A stretch of DNA of 64,000 bases, taken from assembly GCF_900143015.1 (NCBI RefSeq), contig NZ_FSRT01000001.1, forward strand, positions 434,001 to 498,000. Direction: 5' to 3'. Positions 42,604 through 52,160 of this stretch are shown here, one piece after another. A model generated the notes under the pieces. It had not been told where the DNA came from, ran no database searches, and saw nothing but the letters and a program-made list of their open reading frames with translations. This DNA is from Fibrobacter sp. UWB11. Lineage in GTDB: Bacteria > Fibrobacterota > Fibrobacteria > Fibrobacterales > Fibrobacteraceae. A program made the position numbers and the translations under genes. Every line of letters begins with the position of its first letter. Position 1 is the first letter of the stretch.

Positions 42604-43659
42604 TTATTCCGCGCCGATGCCAAGACCTTTGAACGGCACGTATCTGATTTGGTTCTTGTCGTCGATAATCACGGCAACGCCGGTGAGGAAGTACGGCCAG
42701 TGTCTGGAAGCCGGGTCATGGAATCTGTAATTGACCTTTCCGTTTGAGGCAAAAACGGAGAGCGGGAGAATAAAGTCATCGTGGGAGCAAATCACACGGA
42801 ACTTGTTCATGGAAGCGTAGTCCGGTGCAATGTGCGTCTTGACTATTTCTTCGGATTTTTCCTTGAGGTCGTAGAAGGCATCGGCATAAAGGTTGTCGTA
42901 GGCCCATCCGGAAATGACGAGACGGACGTTTCCAGTAGAGTCATCATAGAAACTATAACGTTCCTTGTCTTTCTTGTACCAACTGATGGAATAAATTTCA
43001 GATGAATCGTGCGGGAATGTGGTTTGACCGCGACCCACGGCGATGTTCAGACATGTCTGTTCTGTGCGAACATACTTGGTGTGCGTGAACACGAATTCGT
43101 CGGCGCTGATGAGTTTTTTGCCGACGGCTCTTGCCTGACGAACACCGTCTGCGGGTTCACCGTTGACCGTATCCGGTTCGTTTTCCCAATAGGTGAGCGG
43201 AGTTTCTTTACCGGTTTGTGCGTCGTCGCGTTCGCCGTGGCGGATTACGAAAACGGCCTTTTCATTGCAGCGCACGCTCTTGAAAACGTCTGCAATGTCG
43301 GCAAGACCGATAGAATCGAGTGCGATAACGGCAACAGGCGTTTCAACGCAGTTCGGGTCGGTCTGCTGTGCGACCGAAGAACTGGATGGCGGCGGCAACA
43401 ATGTTTCGGAGGAACTGCTGGACTCACCGATTGGTGCAATTGCGGAGCTAGAGCTTGCAACGTCGGCAGAACTTGCCGGGAGCTGTTCCGTGGATGAACT
43501 TGAAAGTTGTCCTTGCTGTTGTGCCTGGTCGCTGGAACTTTGTGTTGCCGGACCATAATTGCTGAAAGTAGGCGAAACGTCATCGCCGCAGGCTGCCAAA
43601 AGGGCTGCCGACAGGAGTGCACCGCTAAAAGCTAGAGAAATACGTGAAATTTTGTGCAT
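42604..43659 (-). CDS. Histidine-phosphatase-like lipoprotein with Ser-rich linker
   Basis: 351 residues: lipobox LAAC (Cys24), then a Ser/Gln/Pro-rich linker (about 35-100) and a C-terminal histidine phosphatase domain. The catalytic RHG motif is VIRHGERDD (about 138-146), and the second His is in ICSHDDFILP (about 288-297). Two Cys pairs may form disulfides. Histidine phosphatases of this kind hydrolyse phosphoesters; being anchored at the surface, it may release phosphate from external substrates, which is inference. An AAGGAAA precedes ATG 43659. Confidence 0.72.
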   Translation of the reverse strand: MHKISRISLAFSGALLSAALLAACGDDVSPTFSNYGPATQSSSDQAQQQGQLSSSSTEQLPASSADVASSSSAIAPIGESSSSSETLLPPPSSSSVAQQTDPNCVETPVAVIALDSIGLADIADVFKSVRCNEKAVFVIRHGERDDAQTGKETPLTYWENEPDTVNGEPADGVRQARAVGKKLISADEFVFTHTKYVRTEQTCLNIAVGRGQTTFPHDSSEIYSISWYKKDKERYSFYDDSTGNVRLVISGWAYDNLYADAFYDLKEKSEEIVKTHIAPDYASMNKFRVICSHDDFILPLSVFASNGKVNYRFHDPASRHWPYFLTGVAVIIDDKNQIRYVPFKGLGIGAE

Positions 43660-43753
43660 TTCGAAAAATTTCCTTGTTTTATCTCTCTAAATCTATTTAT
43701 GTTGAGGGATTTCTTCAAGTAAATTTTTCCAAAACCCGTGAATTATACGTTTT

Positions 43754-44542
43754 TTAGGCTTTTGCTTCGGCAGGCATGTTGGAATTGTAGTTGATTTCGT
43801 TACGGTGCTTCAGTTCTTTGTTCAGTGGCCAATAAATGAGGGCAAAAACGATGTACCCGATGAACAGCACAATCCAGTGGTTGAGCCCGAAGCCGATTTC
43901 TACGTAGCGCATCGTTGCGAACATGAACGGCCCTGCAATAAGGAATAACGGAAGCTGCCTGCACTGGTCTCCAAGTGAAAAACGGCTCTCGTAGCTCACG
44001 ATGGAATTCATCATCGGGAAACTGGTGCAAAAACCGCCCATTAGGCGCTTGATAAGCATAAGTCCCGAAACAACACCAGCAATGGCGGGGGCCTTGATGT
44101 AAATCGGGAGAGGAGTCTTGTAACGCACACCGGACTTGTATTTTTGCTTTTGGAAAAAGATGACTCCAATAACAAAGTCAAAAACGCAGGCTCCGATAAA
44201 GTAAGCTTCGCCTTGGGGGATACGTGAGTGCAGGAATGTTCCGAGCGCCACAAAAAAGGCAAGCCCTGCAATGATGGATGGAACGATAGGAACTTTGACT
44301 TTATAGTGTAAAATGCGTACGATATGTACATATAACATGCACATAAATCCGGAAACGGCGTTCTCTGTACCCATCGGGAGTCCTACGGCGATGTAGGCAA
44401 ATCCGCAAGGAATGGGGATGGTGGCGGTAACGGCCTTAAGCTGCGGGTCCTTGAGGTAGGCGCTTAACGTCCCGAGGGCGGTCACCATAAAGACTAAAAG
44501 CCAGTCGTAGAGCGAAAAATGAAAATTTAACGATTCTAACAT
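43754..44542 (-). CDS. Multi-pass membrane protein of unknown function
   Basis: 262 residues with about eight hydrophobic segments (residues 13-30, 40-60, 62-80, 86-105, 112-130, 150-168, 195-212, 222-240). The central part includes SYESRFSLGDQCRQLP and GFCTSFPMMNS. I do not recognise the family. No transport motif is evident. ATG 44542 is preceded by CCCG and a TATTTTTTTG box, without RBS, the spacing seen at other leaderless starts. It is divergent from hppA. Confidence 0.6.
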   Translation of the reverse strand: MLESLNFHFSLYDWLLVFMVTALGTLSAYLKDPQLKAVTATIPIPCGFAYIAVGLPMGTENAVSGFMCMLYVHIVRILHYKVKVPIVPSIIAGLAFFVALGTFLHSRIPQGEAYFIGACVFDFVIGVIFFQKQKYKSGVRYKTPLPIYIKAPAIAGVVSGLMLIKRLMGGFCTSFPMMNSIVSYESRFSLGDQCRQLPLFLIAGPFMFATMRYVEIGFGLNHWIVLFIGYIVFALIYWPLNKELKHRNEINYNSNMPAEAKA

Positions 44543-44643
44543 CGGGCAAAAAAATAGAAAAGTAAGACCCTTTTTGACATTTCCATTATAGATTTATTTT
44601 TGATACTACCCATGCCGATAGATATCTGAAAAGCGAGGTCCTT

Positions 44644-47010
44644 ATGCTTTCGATTCCGTCTTATTGGTATTTTATCCCGGTTGCAGCCCTTGTTGCTCTG
44701 GGAATGGCCCTGTTCTTCTATCGCTTTATGAAGCGTGCCCCTGAGGGCAATGAGAAGATGAAGGAAATCGCCCATTATGTGCGAGTGGGGGCTTACGCTT
44801 ACCTCAAAAAGCAATACCGGACGATATCGGTGGTGTTTATTGTTCTTTTCGTTATTTTTGTCGTTTTGGCGATTCTTAGAATCCAGAACCCATTTGTGCC
44901 AATTGCGTTTTTGACCGGCGGCTTTTTCAGTGGACTTTGCGGCTTTTTGGGCATGAAGACTGCAACGTATGCCAGTTCACGAACGGCAAATGGAGCTATT
45001 TCGAGTTTGAATCGCGGGTTGGTCATCGCTTTTAGAAGTGGTGCTGTGATGGGGCTTGTCGTGGTGGGCTTTGGTCTTTTGGACATCTCGGCCTGGTTCT
45101 TCTTGCTCAATTACATTTACGATAACAATGTTTGGGGATTTGGTGCCGATATTGCGTCTAAACTATCGCTTGGCGCTTGGAATGTGAATTTGGTCGGTAA
45201 CGCCGAATGGGCTCATGCAAAAATGGTCGAAATTACGACGACCATGCTTACTTTTGGCATGGGTGCTTCGTTACAGGCGCTGTTTGCACGCGTGGGTGGC
45301 GGTATCTATACAAAGGCGGCTGATGTCGGTGCAGACCTTGTGGGTAAAGTCGAGGCGGGGATTCCTGAAGACGATCCGCGTAATCCGGCGACAATTGCAG
45401 ATAATGTTGGCGACAACGTAGGCGATGTGGCTGGCATGGGTGCAGACCTTTATGAATCCTATTGCGGTTCCATTCTTTCGACCGCGGCACTCGGGGCGGC
45501 ACTCCCGATGGGCGGACTGAAACTAGTGATTGCACCGATGGTGGTTGCTGCAATTGGAATTGTTCTTTCTATCGTGGGTATCTTTGCAGTGCGTACGCGC
45601 GAAGACGCTTCGACAAAGTCGTTGTTGCGTTCGCTCTTGACGGGAACGCTAGGCTCGTCGGTGCTTATTCTTATGGCGCTCCTAGTGCTTGTTAAAATGG
45701 ATTTTATTTCGATGGGAATATTTGGATCCGTGCTCTCGGGTCTTGCGGCGGGGATTCTCATTGGGCAGTTTACCGAGTATTTTACATCTGATGCTTATGC
45801 GCCTACGCGCGGAATAGCAAACCAGGCGAGGCTTGGTGCTGCAACGACGATTATTGATGGAATTTCGGTTGGCATGTTTTCGACGGGACTTCCGGTGGTA
45901 ACTATCGTGATTGGAATTGTTAGCGCGTTTGGTTGTGCTGGCGGTTTCAGCGATATGGCTATGGGGCTTTATGGTGTTGGCTTTGCTGCAGTGGGTATGC
46001 TAAGTACGCTTGGCATAACGCTTGCGACAGATGCTTTTGGGCCGATTGCCGATAATGCGGGTGGAAACGCCGAGATGGCGGGGCTTGCTCCCGAAGTGCG
46101 CGAACGCACCGATGAACTGGATATGCTCGGAAATACGACCGCTGCGACAGGCAAGGGCTTTGCCATTGGTTCTGCGGCTCTTACGGCAATGGCGCTTTTG
46201 GCATCGTATGTCGAAGAAGTGAAGTTTTGGCTTGGGCATTTGGCATCTTCTGCGGAAGGAATTTGGAAGGTGGGAACGGTTGTTTTTGCGAACAGCGTAA
46301 ATGATCTTGCGAATGCTGTTTCAGGAGTGGCTGGTGTAAGGTTCCTTGATGGGGGTACTCGAGCCATTGCAGAAAATGGTGACCTTATCGGTATGGTTGC
46401 AAGTAAAGTAAACTATGCAGACTTTATGCAAATTTATAACTTGAATTTGATGAACCCGATGCTTTTGGGTGGGCTGTTTATCGGTGCAATGATGACGTTT
46501 GTGTTCTGTGCTTTGACTATCAAGGCTGTGGGACGTGCCGCAAGTGCTATGGTTGAAGAAGTGCGCCGCCAGTTCCGCGAAATTCCTGGAATCATGTTTG
46601 GAACGGGGAAACCGGATTATGCCCGTTGTGTTGAAATCTCGACGATGGGGGCACAACATGAGATGGTGCTTCCGTCGATTCTAGCTGTTGTCGTGCCTGT
46701 GATTGTTGGGCTTACGATGGGTGTTGCAGGTGTGTTTGGACTTTTGGCCGGTGGTCTTGCATGTGGCTTTGCGCTTGCGACAATGCTCAATAATGCTGGT
46801 GGCGCCTGGGATAATGCTAAAAAGTTTGTCGAAAAAGGCAATTATGGTGGTAAGGGGTCTGATACGCACAAGTCTGCCGTTGTGGGCGATACCGTAGGCG
46901 ATCCGTTCAAGGATACTGCTGGTCCTTCGCTTAACATTCTCATTAAACTCATGACCATGGTGAGCGTCGTATTTGCTGGCGTTATCGTTGGATTTGGAAA
47001 TATGTTTTAG
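44644..47010 (+). CDS. hppA: K+-dependent membrane-bound pyrophosphatase
   Basis: Ion-pumping pyrophosphatase that uses PPi hydrolysis to move Na+ or H+ across the inner membrane. 788 residues, about 16 helices. The PPi-binding loop is GADLVGKVEAGIPEDDPRN (about 229-247) followed by DNVGDNVGDVAGMGADL. Motif GNTTAATGKG (about 496-505) has Ala where K+-independent enzymes have Lys, which places it in the K+-dependent group; that group includes the Na+ pumps. C-terminal signature GDTVGDPFKDTAGPSLNI is intact. ATG 44644 has GAGG upstream. Confidence 0.94.
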   Translation: MLSIPSYWYFIPVAALVALGMALFFYRFMKRAPEGNEKMKEIAHYVRVGAYAYLKKQYRTISVVFIVLFVIFVVLAILRIQNPFVPIAFLTGGFFSGLCGFLGMKTATYASSRTANGAISSLNRGLVIAFRSGAVMGLVVVGFGLLDISAWFFLLNYIYDNNVWGFGADIASKLSLGAWNVNLVGNAEWAHAKMVEITTTMLTFGMGASLQALFARVGGGIYTKAADVGADLVGKVEAGIPEDDPRNPATIADNVGDNVGDVAGMGADLYESYCGSILSTAALGAALPMGGLKLVIAPMVVAAIGIVLSIVGIFAVRTREDASTKSLLRSLLTGTLGSSVLILMALLVLVKMDFISMGIFGSVLSGLAAGILIGQFTEYFTSDAYAPTRGIANQARLGAATTIIDGISVGMFSTGLPVVTIVIGIVSAFGCAGGFSDMAMGLYGVGFAAVGMLSTLGITLATDAFGPIADNAGGNAEMAGLAPEVRERTDELDMLGNTTAATGKGFAIGSAALTAMALLASYVEEVKFWLGHLASSAEGIWKVGTVVFANSVNDLANAVSGVAGVRFLDGGTRAIAENGDLIGMVASKVNYADFMQIYNLNLMNPMLLGGLFIGAMMTFVFCALTIKAVGRAASAMVEEVRRQFREIPGIMFGTGKPDYARCVEISTMGAQHEMVLPSILAVVVPVIVGLTMGVAGVFGLLAGGLACGFALATMLNNAGGAWDNAKKFVEKGNYGGKGSDTHKSAVVGDTVGDPFKDTAGPSLNILIKLMTMVSVVFAGVIVGFGNMF

Positions 47011-47058
47011 CTTGGAATAACGAGCTAATTACTATATTCTCTCACAAGAGGTATTATC

Positions 47059-47979
47059 ATGAAAGTTTTAGTGACGGGTGTTGGTGGCCAGTTAGGTCAC
47101 GATGTAATGAATGAACTTGCAAAGCGTGGTTATGAAGGTGTCGGTAGTGATATTGCTCCTGCTTATTCTGGAGTTGCCGATGGAAGTGCTGTTACGACTA
47201 TGCCGTATGTGTCGATGGATATTACGAATGCTGCCGCCGTTGCTGAAACCATCAAGAGCGTGAATCCGGATGTGATTGTTCACTGTGCCGCTTGGACTGC
47301 AGTGGACTTGGCTGAAGATGAAGACAAAAAGGCGAAGGTCTTTGCGATTAACGCCGAAGGTACCGAAAATATTGCTCTTGTCGCTAAAGAAATTGATGCG
47401 AAGATGGTCTACATCAGCACGGACTATGTGTTTAACGGTCGTGGTACTGCGCCGTGGAAACCGGATTGTAAGGATTACGAACCGCTCAACGTCTATGGTG
47501 AATCCAAGCTCAAGGGTGAACTTGCTGTAAGTGGAATTCTCGAAAAGTATTTCATTGTGCGTATCGCTTGGGTGTTCGGTCTCAATGGCAAGAACTTCAT
47601 TAAGACGATGTTGAATGTGGGGCAGTCGCACGATACGGTCCGCGTCGTTTACGATCAGATTGGTACGCCGACTTACACGCTCGATTTGAGCCGCCTCCTC
47701 GTCGATATGGTCGAAACGGACAAGTACGGTTACTATCACGCTACGAATGAAGGCGGGTTCATCAGCTGGTACGAATTCACCAAGGAAATCTACAAGCAGG
47801 CTGGGCTCCCGACAAAAGTGTTGCCGGTGACAACTGCAGAATACGGACTTTCAAAAGCCGCACGTCCGTTCAATAGCCGTTTGGATAAGAGCAAACTTGT
47901 GGAAGCTGGCTTTAAGCCGCTCCCCACATGGCAAGATGCGCTTGGCCGTTACCTCAAGGAAATCGGCGTGATCGCTTAA
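47059..47979 (+). CDS. rfbD: dTDP-4-dehydrorhamnose reductase
   Basis: Last step of dTDP-L-rhamnose synthesis, supplying surface polysaccharide. The 306 residues show the NAD(P)-binding GVGGQLGHDV (7-16), the Asn/Ala CAAWTAVDLAEDE (about 77-89), the catalytic Thr/Tyr/Lys in STDYVFNG and YGESKLKGE, and the C-terminal AARPFNSRLDKSKL (about 270-285). AGAGGT precedes ATG 47059. The other rfb genes are not in the window. Confidence 0.9.
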   Translation: MKVLVTGVGGQLGHDVMNELAKRGYEGVGSDIAPAYSGVADGSAVTTMPYVSMDITNAAAVAETIKSVNPDVIVHCAAWTAVDLAEDEDKKAKVFAINAEGTENIALVAKEIDAKMVYISTDYVFNGRGTAPWKPDCKDYEPLNVYGESKLKGELAVSGILEKYFIVRIAWVFGLNGKNFIKTMLNVGQSHDTVRVVYDQIGTPTYTLDLSRLLVDMVETDKYGYYHATNEGGFISWYEFTKEIYKQAGLPTKVLPVTTAEYGLSKAARPFNSRLDKSKLVEAGFKPLPTWQDALGRYLKEIGVIA

Positions 47980-47982
47980 GAC

Positions 47983-49023
47983 TTAAGAAAATCTTTCGTA
48001 CAAGGCGTCTCGTTCCACTGGAACGAGGCCTTCTTTTTTGATGAGGTCTTGCATGCGTTCCGGGCTCATGCCAACGGGGACTGTGGCGCCTGCGGCATGC
48101 GTAATCTTCTCTTCGATAATTGTGCCGTCCAAATCCGATGCACCGGCGTGTAGCGCCTTCATGGCGGTCTCGATTCCCATTTGAATCCAGTAAGCCTTGA
48201 TGTGCGGGAAATTGTCTAAGAACAAACGAGAAACGGCGACTGTGCGCAAGATGTCTTCTTCACTTGTGATGTTTGGGACAATCTGGTGAAGCGCGTTGTG
48301 TTCCGGATGGTACACGAGCGGAATGAACGCAAAGAATCCCGGCGCCTCGTCTTGCAAGTCGCGGAGCATCTTCATGTGTGCGATGCGGTCTTCAATTTTT
48401 TCGATGTGCCCGAAAAGCATTGTCGCATTCGTCGGAATGCCGAGCTTGTGCGCTGCACGATGAACATCGAGCCATTCTTCGCCAGTCTCTTTGCCTGGAC
48501 AAATCTTGTCGCGTACACTTTGTACTAAAATTTCGGCACCGCCACCCGGGAGCGCATCGAGGCCTGCATCCTTGAGCGTTGCCATAATCTGCTCGGGCGT
48601 CTGGCCAGAAATCTTTGCAAAGTGGCAAATTTCAACGGCGGTAAAAGCCTTCAGATTTGCAGACGGAAATTCCTTGCGGAGCTTGCGCAACATTTCGATG
48701 TAGTAATCGAATGGATGGTCGGGATGGAGTCCGCCAACAATGTGCAATTCACGGGCGCCTTTACTAATCGCTTCGGCGGCCTTGTCGCGGATGGTTTCGT
48801 AATTCCAGTCGTAAGCGGTCGGGCTATCTTTTTTGATGCGGCTAAAAGCGCAGAATTTGCAGTGTAGCACGCACACGTTCGTGTAGTTGATTTGGCGGTT
48901 GTTCACCCAGTAAACGGACTTGCCGTGGCGCGCTTCCTTTTCGGCATTGGCGCGTGCGCAAAGTTCATCGAGCGGTGCGTTCAAAAATAAATCGAGAGCT
49001 TCTTGTTCTGAAATGCGAGACAT
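47983..49023 (-). CDS. mqnE: Aminofutalosine synthase MqnE (radical SAM)
   Basis: Radical SAM enzyme of the futalosine route to menaquinone. 346 residues with the cluster motif CVLHCKFC (Cys51, 55, 58), GGLHPDHPFDYY (about 100-111), FTAVEICHFAKISG, GGGAEIL, TNATMLFGHIE (about 198-208) and the ending LDGTIIEEKITHAAGA. The wording matches MqnE rather than MqnC. ATG 49023 has TATATTTG 4 bases upstream and no RBS. The terminator at 49042 ends the tRNA before it. Confidence 0.9.
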   Translation of the reverse strand: MSRISEQEALDLFLNAPLDELCARANAEKEARHGKSVYWVNNRQINYTNVCVLHCKFCAFSRIKKDSPTAYDWNYETIRDKAAEAISKGARELHIVGGLHPDHPFDYYIEMLRKLRKEFPSANLKAFTAVEICHFAKISGQTPEQIMATLKDAGLDALPGGGAEILVQSVRDKICPGKETGEEWLDVHRAAHKLGIPTNATMLFGHIEKIEDRIAHMKMLRDLQDEAPGFFAFIPLVYHPEHNALHQIVPNITSEEDILRTVAVSRLFLDNFPHIKAYWIQMGIETAMKALHAGASDLDGTIIEEKITHAAGATVPVGMSPERMQDLIKKEGLVPVERDALYERFS

Positions 49024-49027
49024 GTTG

Positions 49028-49035
49028 CAAATATA
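49028..49035 (-). promoter_or_regulatory. TATATTTG box of mqnE, likely leaderless
   Basis: On the minus strand TATATTTG-CAAC-ATG, with the box 4 bases before the ATG. Confidence 0.55.
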
Positions 49036-49041
49036 AAAAAG

Positions 49042-49072
49042 AAAAGACCTAGAGTGAATCTAGGTCTTTTTA
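49042..49072 (-). terminator. Terminator of the tRNA gene
   Basis: AAAAGACCTAGA and TCTAGGTCTTTT with loop GTGAA, directly 3' of the tRNA on the minus strand. Confidence 0.75.
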
Positions 49073-49073
49073 G

Positions 49074-49147
<74 letters not shown>

Positions 49148-49262
49148 TCGAGGTTGTCCCATATATAGAAAATATTAATGAATTTGGCAAGAGTAAAGAG
49201 CGGTGCAAAAGGCAGAATAAGTTTTTTTTATGCTTTTTCCGCCATTTTTGCTCGATTTCTTG

Positions 49263-50423
49263 CTATACGAATTTTTTCAAAATGTGCTTGCTGGCGTAGA
49301 AATAATCAATTCCGCTGATGAGTGTAATGGCCGTTATGATACTCATCACAATAATGGGGAACTGATGCCAAATGCTTTCAAATCCAGGAATCAAAGCACG
49401 TACAGGTTCGATTGCTCCAAGGAGAATTGCGACAATGCCAATACCTTGCAATGCAGTTTTCCATTTGCCACTGCGGCGTGCCGGCATAATGAGACCTTCA
49501 CTTGCGGCGAGTGTTCGGAGTGTTTCCACGCTCGATTCACGGAAGTAAATCAAGGCAACCATCCAAACAGAAGCGTAACCCGTTGCGATAAAGCACATGA
49601 AAATTGTCATGTTCGAAATCTTGTCGCTGAATGGATCGAGGTACTTGCCGAGCGTGCTCACTTCACCCATCGAGCGGGCGAGCTTGCCATCCAAAAAGTC
49701 CGTGAGCATAAATCCAAGCACCATCACAAGCGCAAGAACTTTAAAGACGATGTTGTTGTTACTGTAATCCAAATCGTTATCGTAGAAGAACACCCAAAGG
49801 AAAAATGGCGTGAGCACAATGCGGCTCATGGTGAGCTGGCTTGCAATTGAAAGTGGCTTGCGGTGTGCAGGGTCGCGGTAATACCAATAGGCGTAAGCAG
49901 CGGTGGAGGCTGCGATGAGCAATATGGAAACGACCATCATAATTTGTTGGAAATTTTCCAAGTTCAACAAATACACGCCCATCGTAATTGTGACAGAGAG
50001 ATTTGCGAGCTTGCTCCAACGTCGTTTGCGGGGGAGTTGCTTACCCTCGCGTAACACACCAAGCGAGAACAGCGTGTGCGCTATAAGTCGAGCGAGCAAA
50101 ACAGCGCAACCAACGCCCAAGATTTTTTCGGCACTTTCGTTTTGAATCAAGTCGCGAACAAAAATGCTAGTCATCACGATAAACTGTAAAAAACCGTCAA
50201 TCGTGTTAAGCCAAAGTCTGTAATAGGGCTTTTCAATCTCCTGACTCTTGAGCTGGAATAGGTTCACCCATCCCATGATTAGTGCTATACCTACGAAAGA
50301 ACACGCCATCGTAGTCCAACCTTCCCAAATGAAGATTATGACGCAGACAAACACGAGTGCGCGCAAGACACTCCATACGCGCGTGCGTAAACGAACATCA
50401 GACGTATTTTCTTGTTCTGTCAT
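49263..50423 (-). CDS. CDP-alcohol phosphatidyltransferase with N-terminal extension
   Basis: Phospholipid head-group enzyme, probably phosphatidylglycerophosphate synthase-like. The motif DFLDGKLAR-x8-G-x3-D-x3-D is complete near residues 242-268 (DFLDGKLAR, then GKYLDPFSDK). At 386 residues it is about twice the usual 180-200. Residues 1-190 add about five extra membrane segments whose family I do not recognise; they include PYYRLWLNTIDGFLQF. The start ATG 50423 overlaps the recN stop by four bases. Confidence 0.78.
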   Translation of the reverse strand: MTEQENTSDVRLRTRVWSVLRALVFVCVIIFIWEGWTTMACSFVGIALIMGWVNLFQLKSQEIEKPYYRLWLNTIDGFLQFIVMTSIFVRDLIQNESAEKILGVGCAVLLARLIAHTLFSLGVLREGKQLPRKRRWSKLANLSVTITMGVYLLNLENFQQIMMVVSILLIAASTAAYAYWYYRDPAHRKPLSIASQLTMSRIVLTPFFLWVFFYDNDLDYSNNNIVFKVLALVMVLGFMLTDFLDGKLARSMGEVSTLGKYLDPFSDKISNMTIFMCFIATGYASVWMVALIYFRESSVETLRTLAASEGLIMPARRSGKWKTALQGIGIVAILLGAIEPVRALIPGFESIWHQFPIIVMSIITAITLISGIDYFYASKHILKKFV

Positions 50424-52069
50424 AGGTTATTCTCCAACAACTGCTTGGCGTGGGTACGGACTGTTTCCGACGAACCACCTAACATTCTAGCAATTTCTTC
50501 AATGCGACCGTTCTTGTCAAGATCAATAATGGACGTAAAAGTCCTTCCGTCAATCTCTTTCTTGCTTACGGCAAGCTGGTTTTGAGCTCGACTAGCCACC
50601 TGGTGCAGGTGGGTAATGGTAAGCACCTGGTGGTGCTTACCCAAGTTCCGCAAGGCTTCTCCAATGCTGTTGCCCGTTTCTCCCGAGATTCCAGAGTCCA
50701 CTTCGTCGAATATCAATAGCGGAACTTTGTCGAGCTCGGCCATGACACTCTTGATGGCGAGCAGCACTCGGCTAAGTTCACCGCCAGAGACTGCTTTCTG
50801 CAAAGATTTTTCGCCTTCGCCCGGGTTCGGGGCGAGCAAAAATTCAATGCGGTCTGCACCGTTTGCGGTGGGAGCCTGTTCAGTAATGCTCGTAAAGAAT
50901 TTTGCCTTGGGCATGCCGAGGCTGTGCAAAATTTCTTGCACGGCCGAGTCAAAGCGCAGGGCCGCTTCGCGGCGTTTTTCGGTGAGAATGCCAGCGAGGC
51001 GGCAAGTTTCTGCTTTGTGCGCATCGGCCTTACGTTTGAGTTCTTCAAGGTCAGCGTCAAGATTTTCGAGGCTGTCGAGTTCTTGCTTGCGCTGTTCCGT
51101 AAGCGCGATAAGCCCGGCAACATCGGTGCGATACTTGCGCTTGAGTTTTTGAATCGTTGCAATTCGAGAATTGGCCCGGTCGATTTCGACGGGGCTCATG
51201 GACTTTGCCGGGCGGAGTCTCTGCAAGTCCTTGCAAATTCCCTCGAACGGGTCTGCCACTTCGACGAGTGCATTCAAATCTTCTTCGTAATGCGGAATCT
51301 TTTGTGCGAGGGAACGCAACTTGTACTGAAGGTTCTGGACCTGTTCGAGAATGCCGTTATCGCAACCAATGAGCGCTTGGATTTCGTTCAACAGATTGTG
51401 TTCTGCTTCACTCTTGCTTGCAACGTTGACCTTTTCTTCAAGTTCTTCTTCTTCGCCATCGCGAAGCGCTGCCTTTGAAAGCTCATCGTACTGGAACTTC
51501 AAAAAGTCTTTTTGCTGGGCGAGATCTTTGGCTCGATTTTCTGTTTGCTGAATTTCGGCAAGGACGTTGTTCCAAGCGTTGTAACTCTTGGTGTAGTTTA
51601 TTAGTAATTCGCTGTTGCCCGCATATTCGTCGAGCATCTTGGCGTGCGTGCGGATGTCGCGCAATAAAAGCTGTTCGCTTTGCCCATGCATCTGGATGAG
51701 CGATTCACCGAGTTCCTGCAAGTCCGAGAGGCTTACAACGGAACCGTTCACGCGGGCACGTCCTTTCCCGTTTTCTAGAATTTCACGGCGGATAATGAGC
51801 TCATCATCGTCATCGAGTTCGAGCTTTGCTAGAATTTGTTTGACTTCGGGTTCATTCTTGATGTCGAACGTTCCTTCGACAACAGCTTTTTCTTCGCCCG
51901 TGCGCACCATGGATGCTTGCGATTTGTCTCCGCAGACCATGCGGAGTGCTTTCATAAGGACGGACTTGCCTGCACCAGTTTCACCGGTAATAGCAGTAAA
52001 TCCCTCGTGGAAAGGGACTTCTGCCTCCGCTATCAATGTGAAACCATTAATTGTCAGTTGCTTTAACAT
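50420..52069 (-). CDS. recN: DNA repair protein RecN
   Basis: SMC-like protein that holds broken DNA ends together for recombinational repair. 549 residues: Walker A GETGAGKS (29-36), coiled-coil arms (about 150-220 and 270-360), ABC signature SGGELSRVLLAIK (about 425-437), Walker B PLLIFDEVDSGISG (about 450-463) and THLHQVAS. The length fits the family. It is followed with a 4-base overlap by the phosphatidyltransferase gene. Confidence 0.93.
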   Translation of the reverse strand: MLKQLTINGFTLIAEAEVPFHEGFTAITGETGAGKSVLMKALRMVCGDKSQASMVRTGEEKAVVEGTFDIKNEPEVKQILAKLELDDDDELIIRREILENGKGRARVNGSVVSLSDLQELGESLIQMHGQSEQLLLRDIRTHAKMLDEYAGNSELLINYTKSYNAWNNVLAEIQQTENRAKDLAQQKDFLKFQYDELSKAALRDGEEEELEEKVNVASKSEAEHNLLNEIQALIGCDNGILEQVQNLQYKLRSLAQKIPHYEEDLNALVEVADPFEGICKDLQRLRPAKSMSPVEIDRANSRIATIQKLKRKYRTDVAGLIALTEQRKQELDSLENLDADLEELKRKADAHKAETCRLAGILTEKRREAALRFDSAVQEILHSLGMPKAKFFTSITEQAPTANGADRIEFLLAPNPGEGEKSLQKAVSGGELSRVLLAIKSVMAELDKVPLLIFDEVDSGISGETGNSIGEALRNLGKHHQVLTITHLHQVASRAQNQLAVSKKEIDGRTFTSIIDLDKNGRIEEIARMLGGSSETVRTHAKQLLENNL

Positions 52070-52078
52070 GATTATTTC

Positions 52079-52160
52079 TAGTTATTAGTCATTAGTTATT
52101 AGTTGCTAGTTGCTAGTTGCTGCTATTGACTACTGACTAATGACCATTGACTAATTCCTA
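52079..52160. repeat. TAG/ACT-rich degenerate intergenic array
   Basis: TTAGTCATTAGTTATTAG, TTGCTAGTTGCTAGTTGC and GACTAATGACCATTGACTAA; the same word family as at 132-290 and 8379-8478. Confidence 0.6.
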
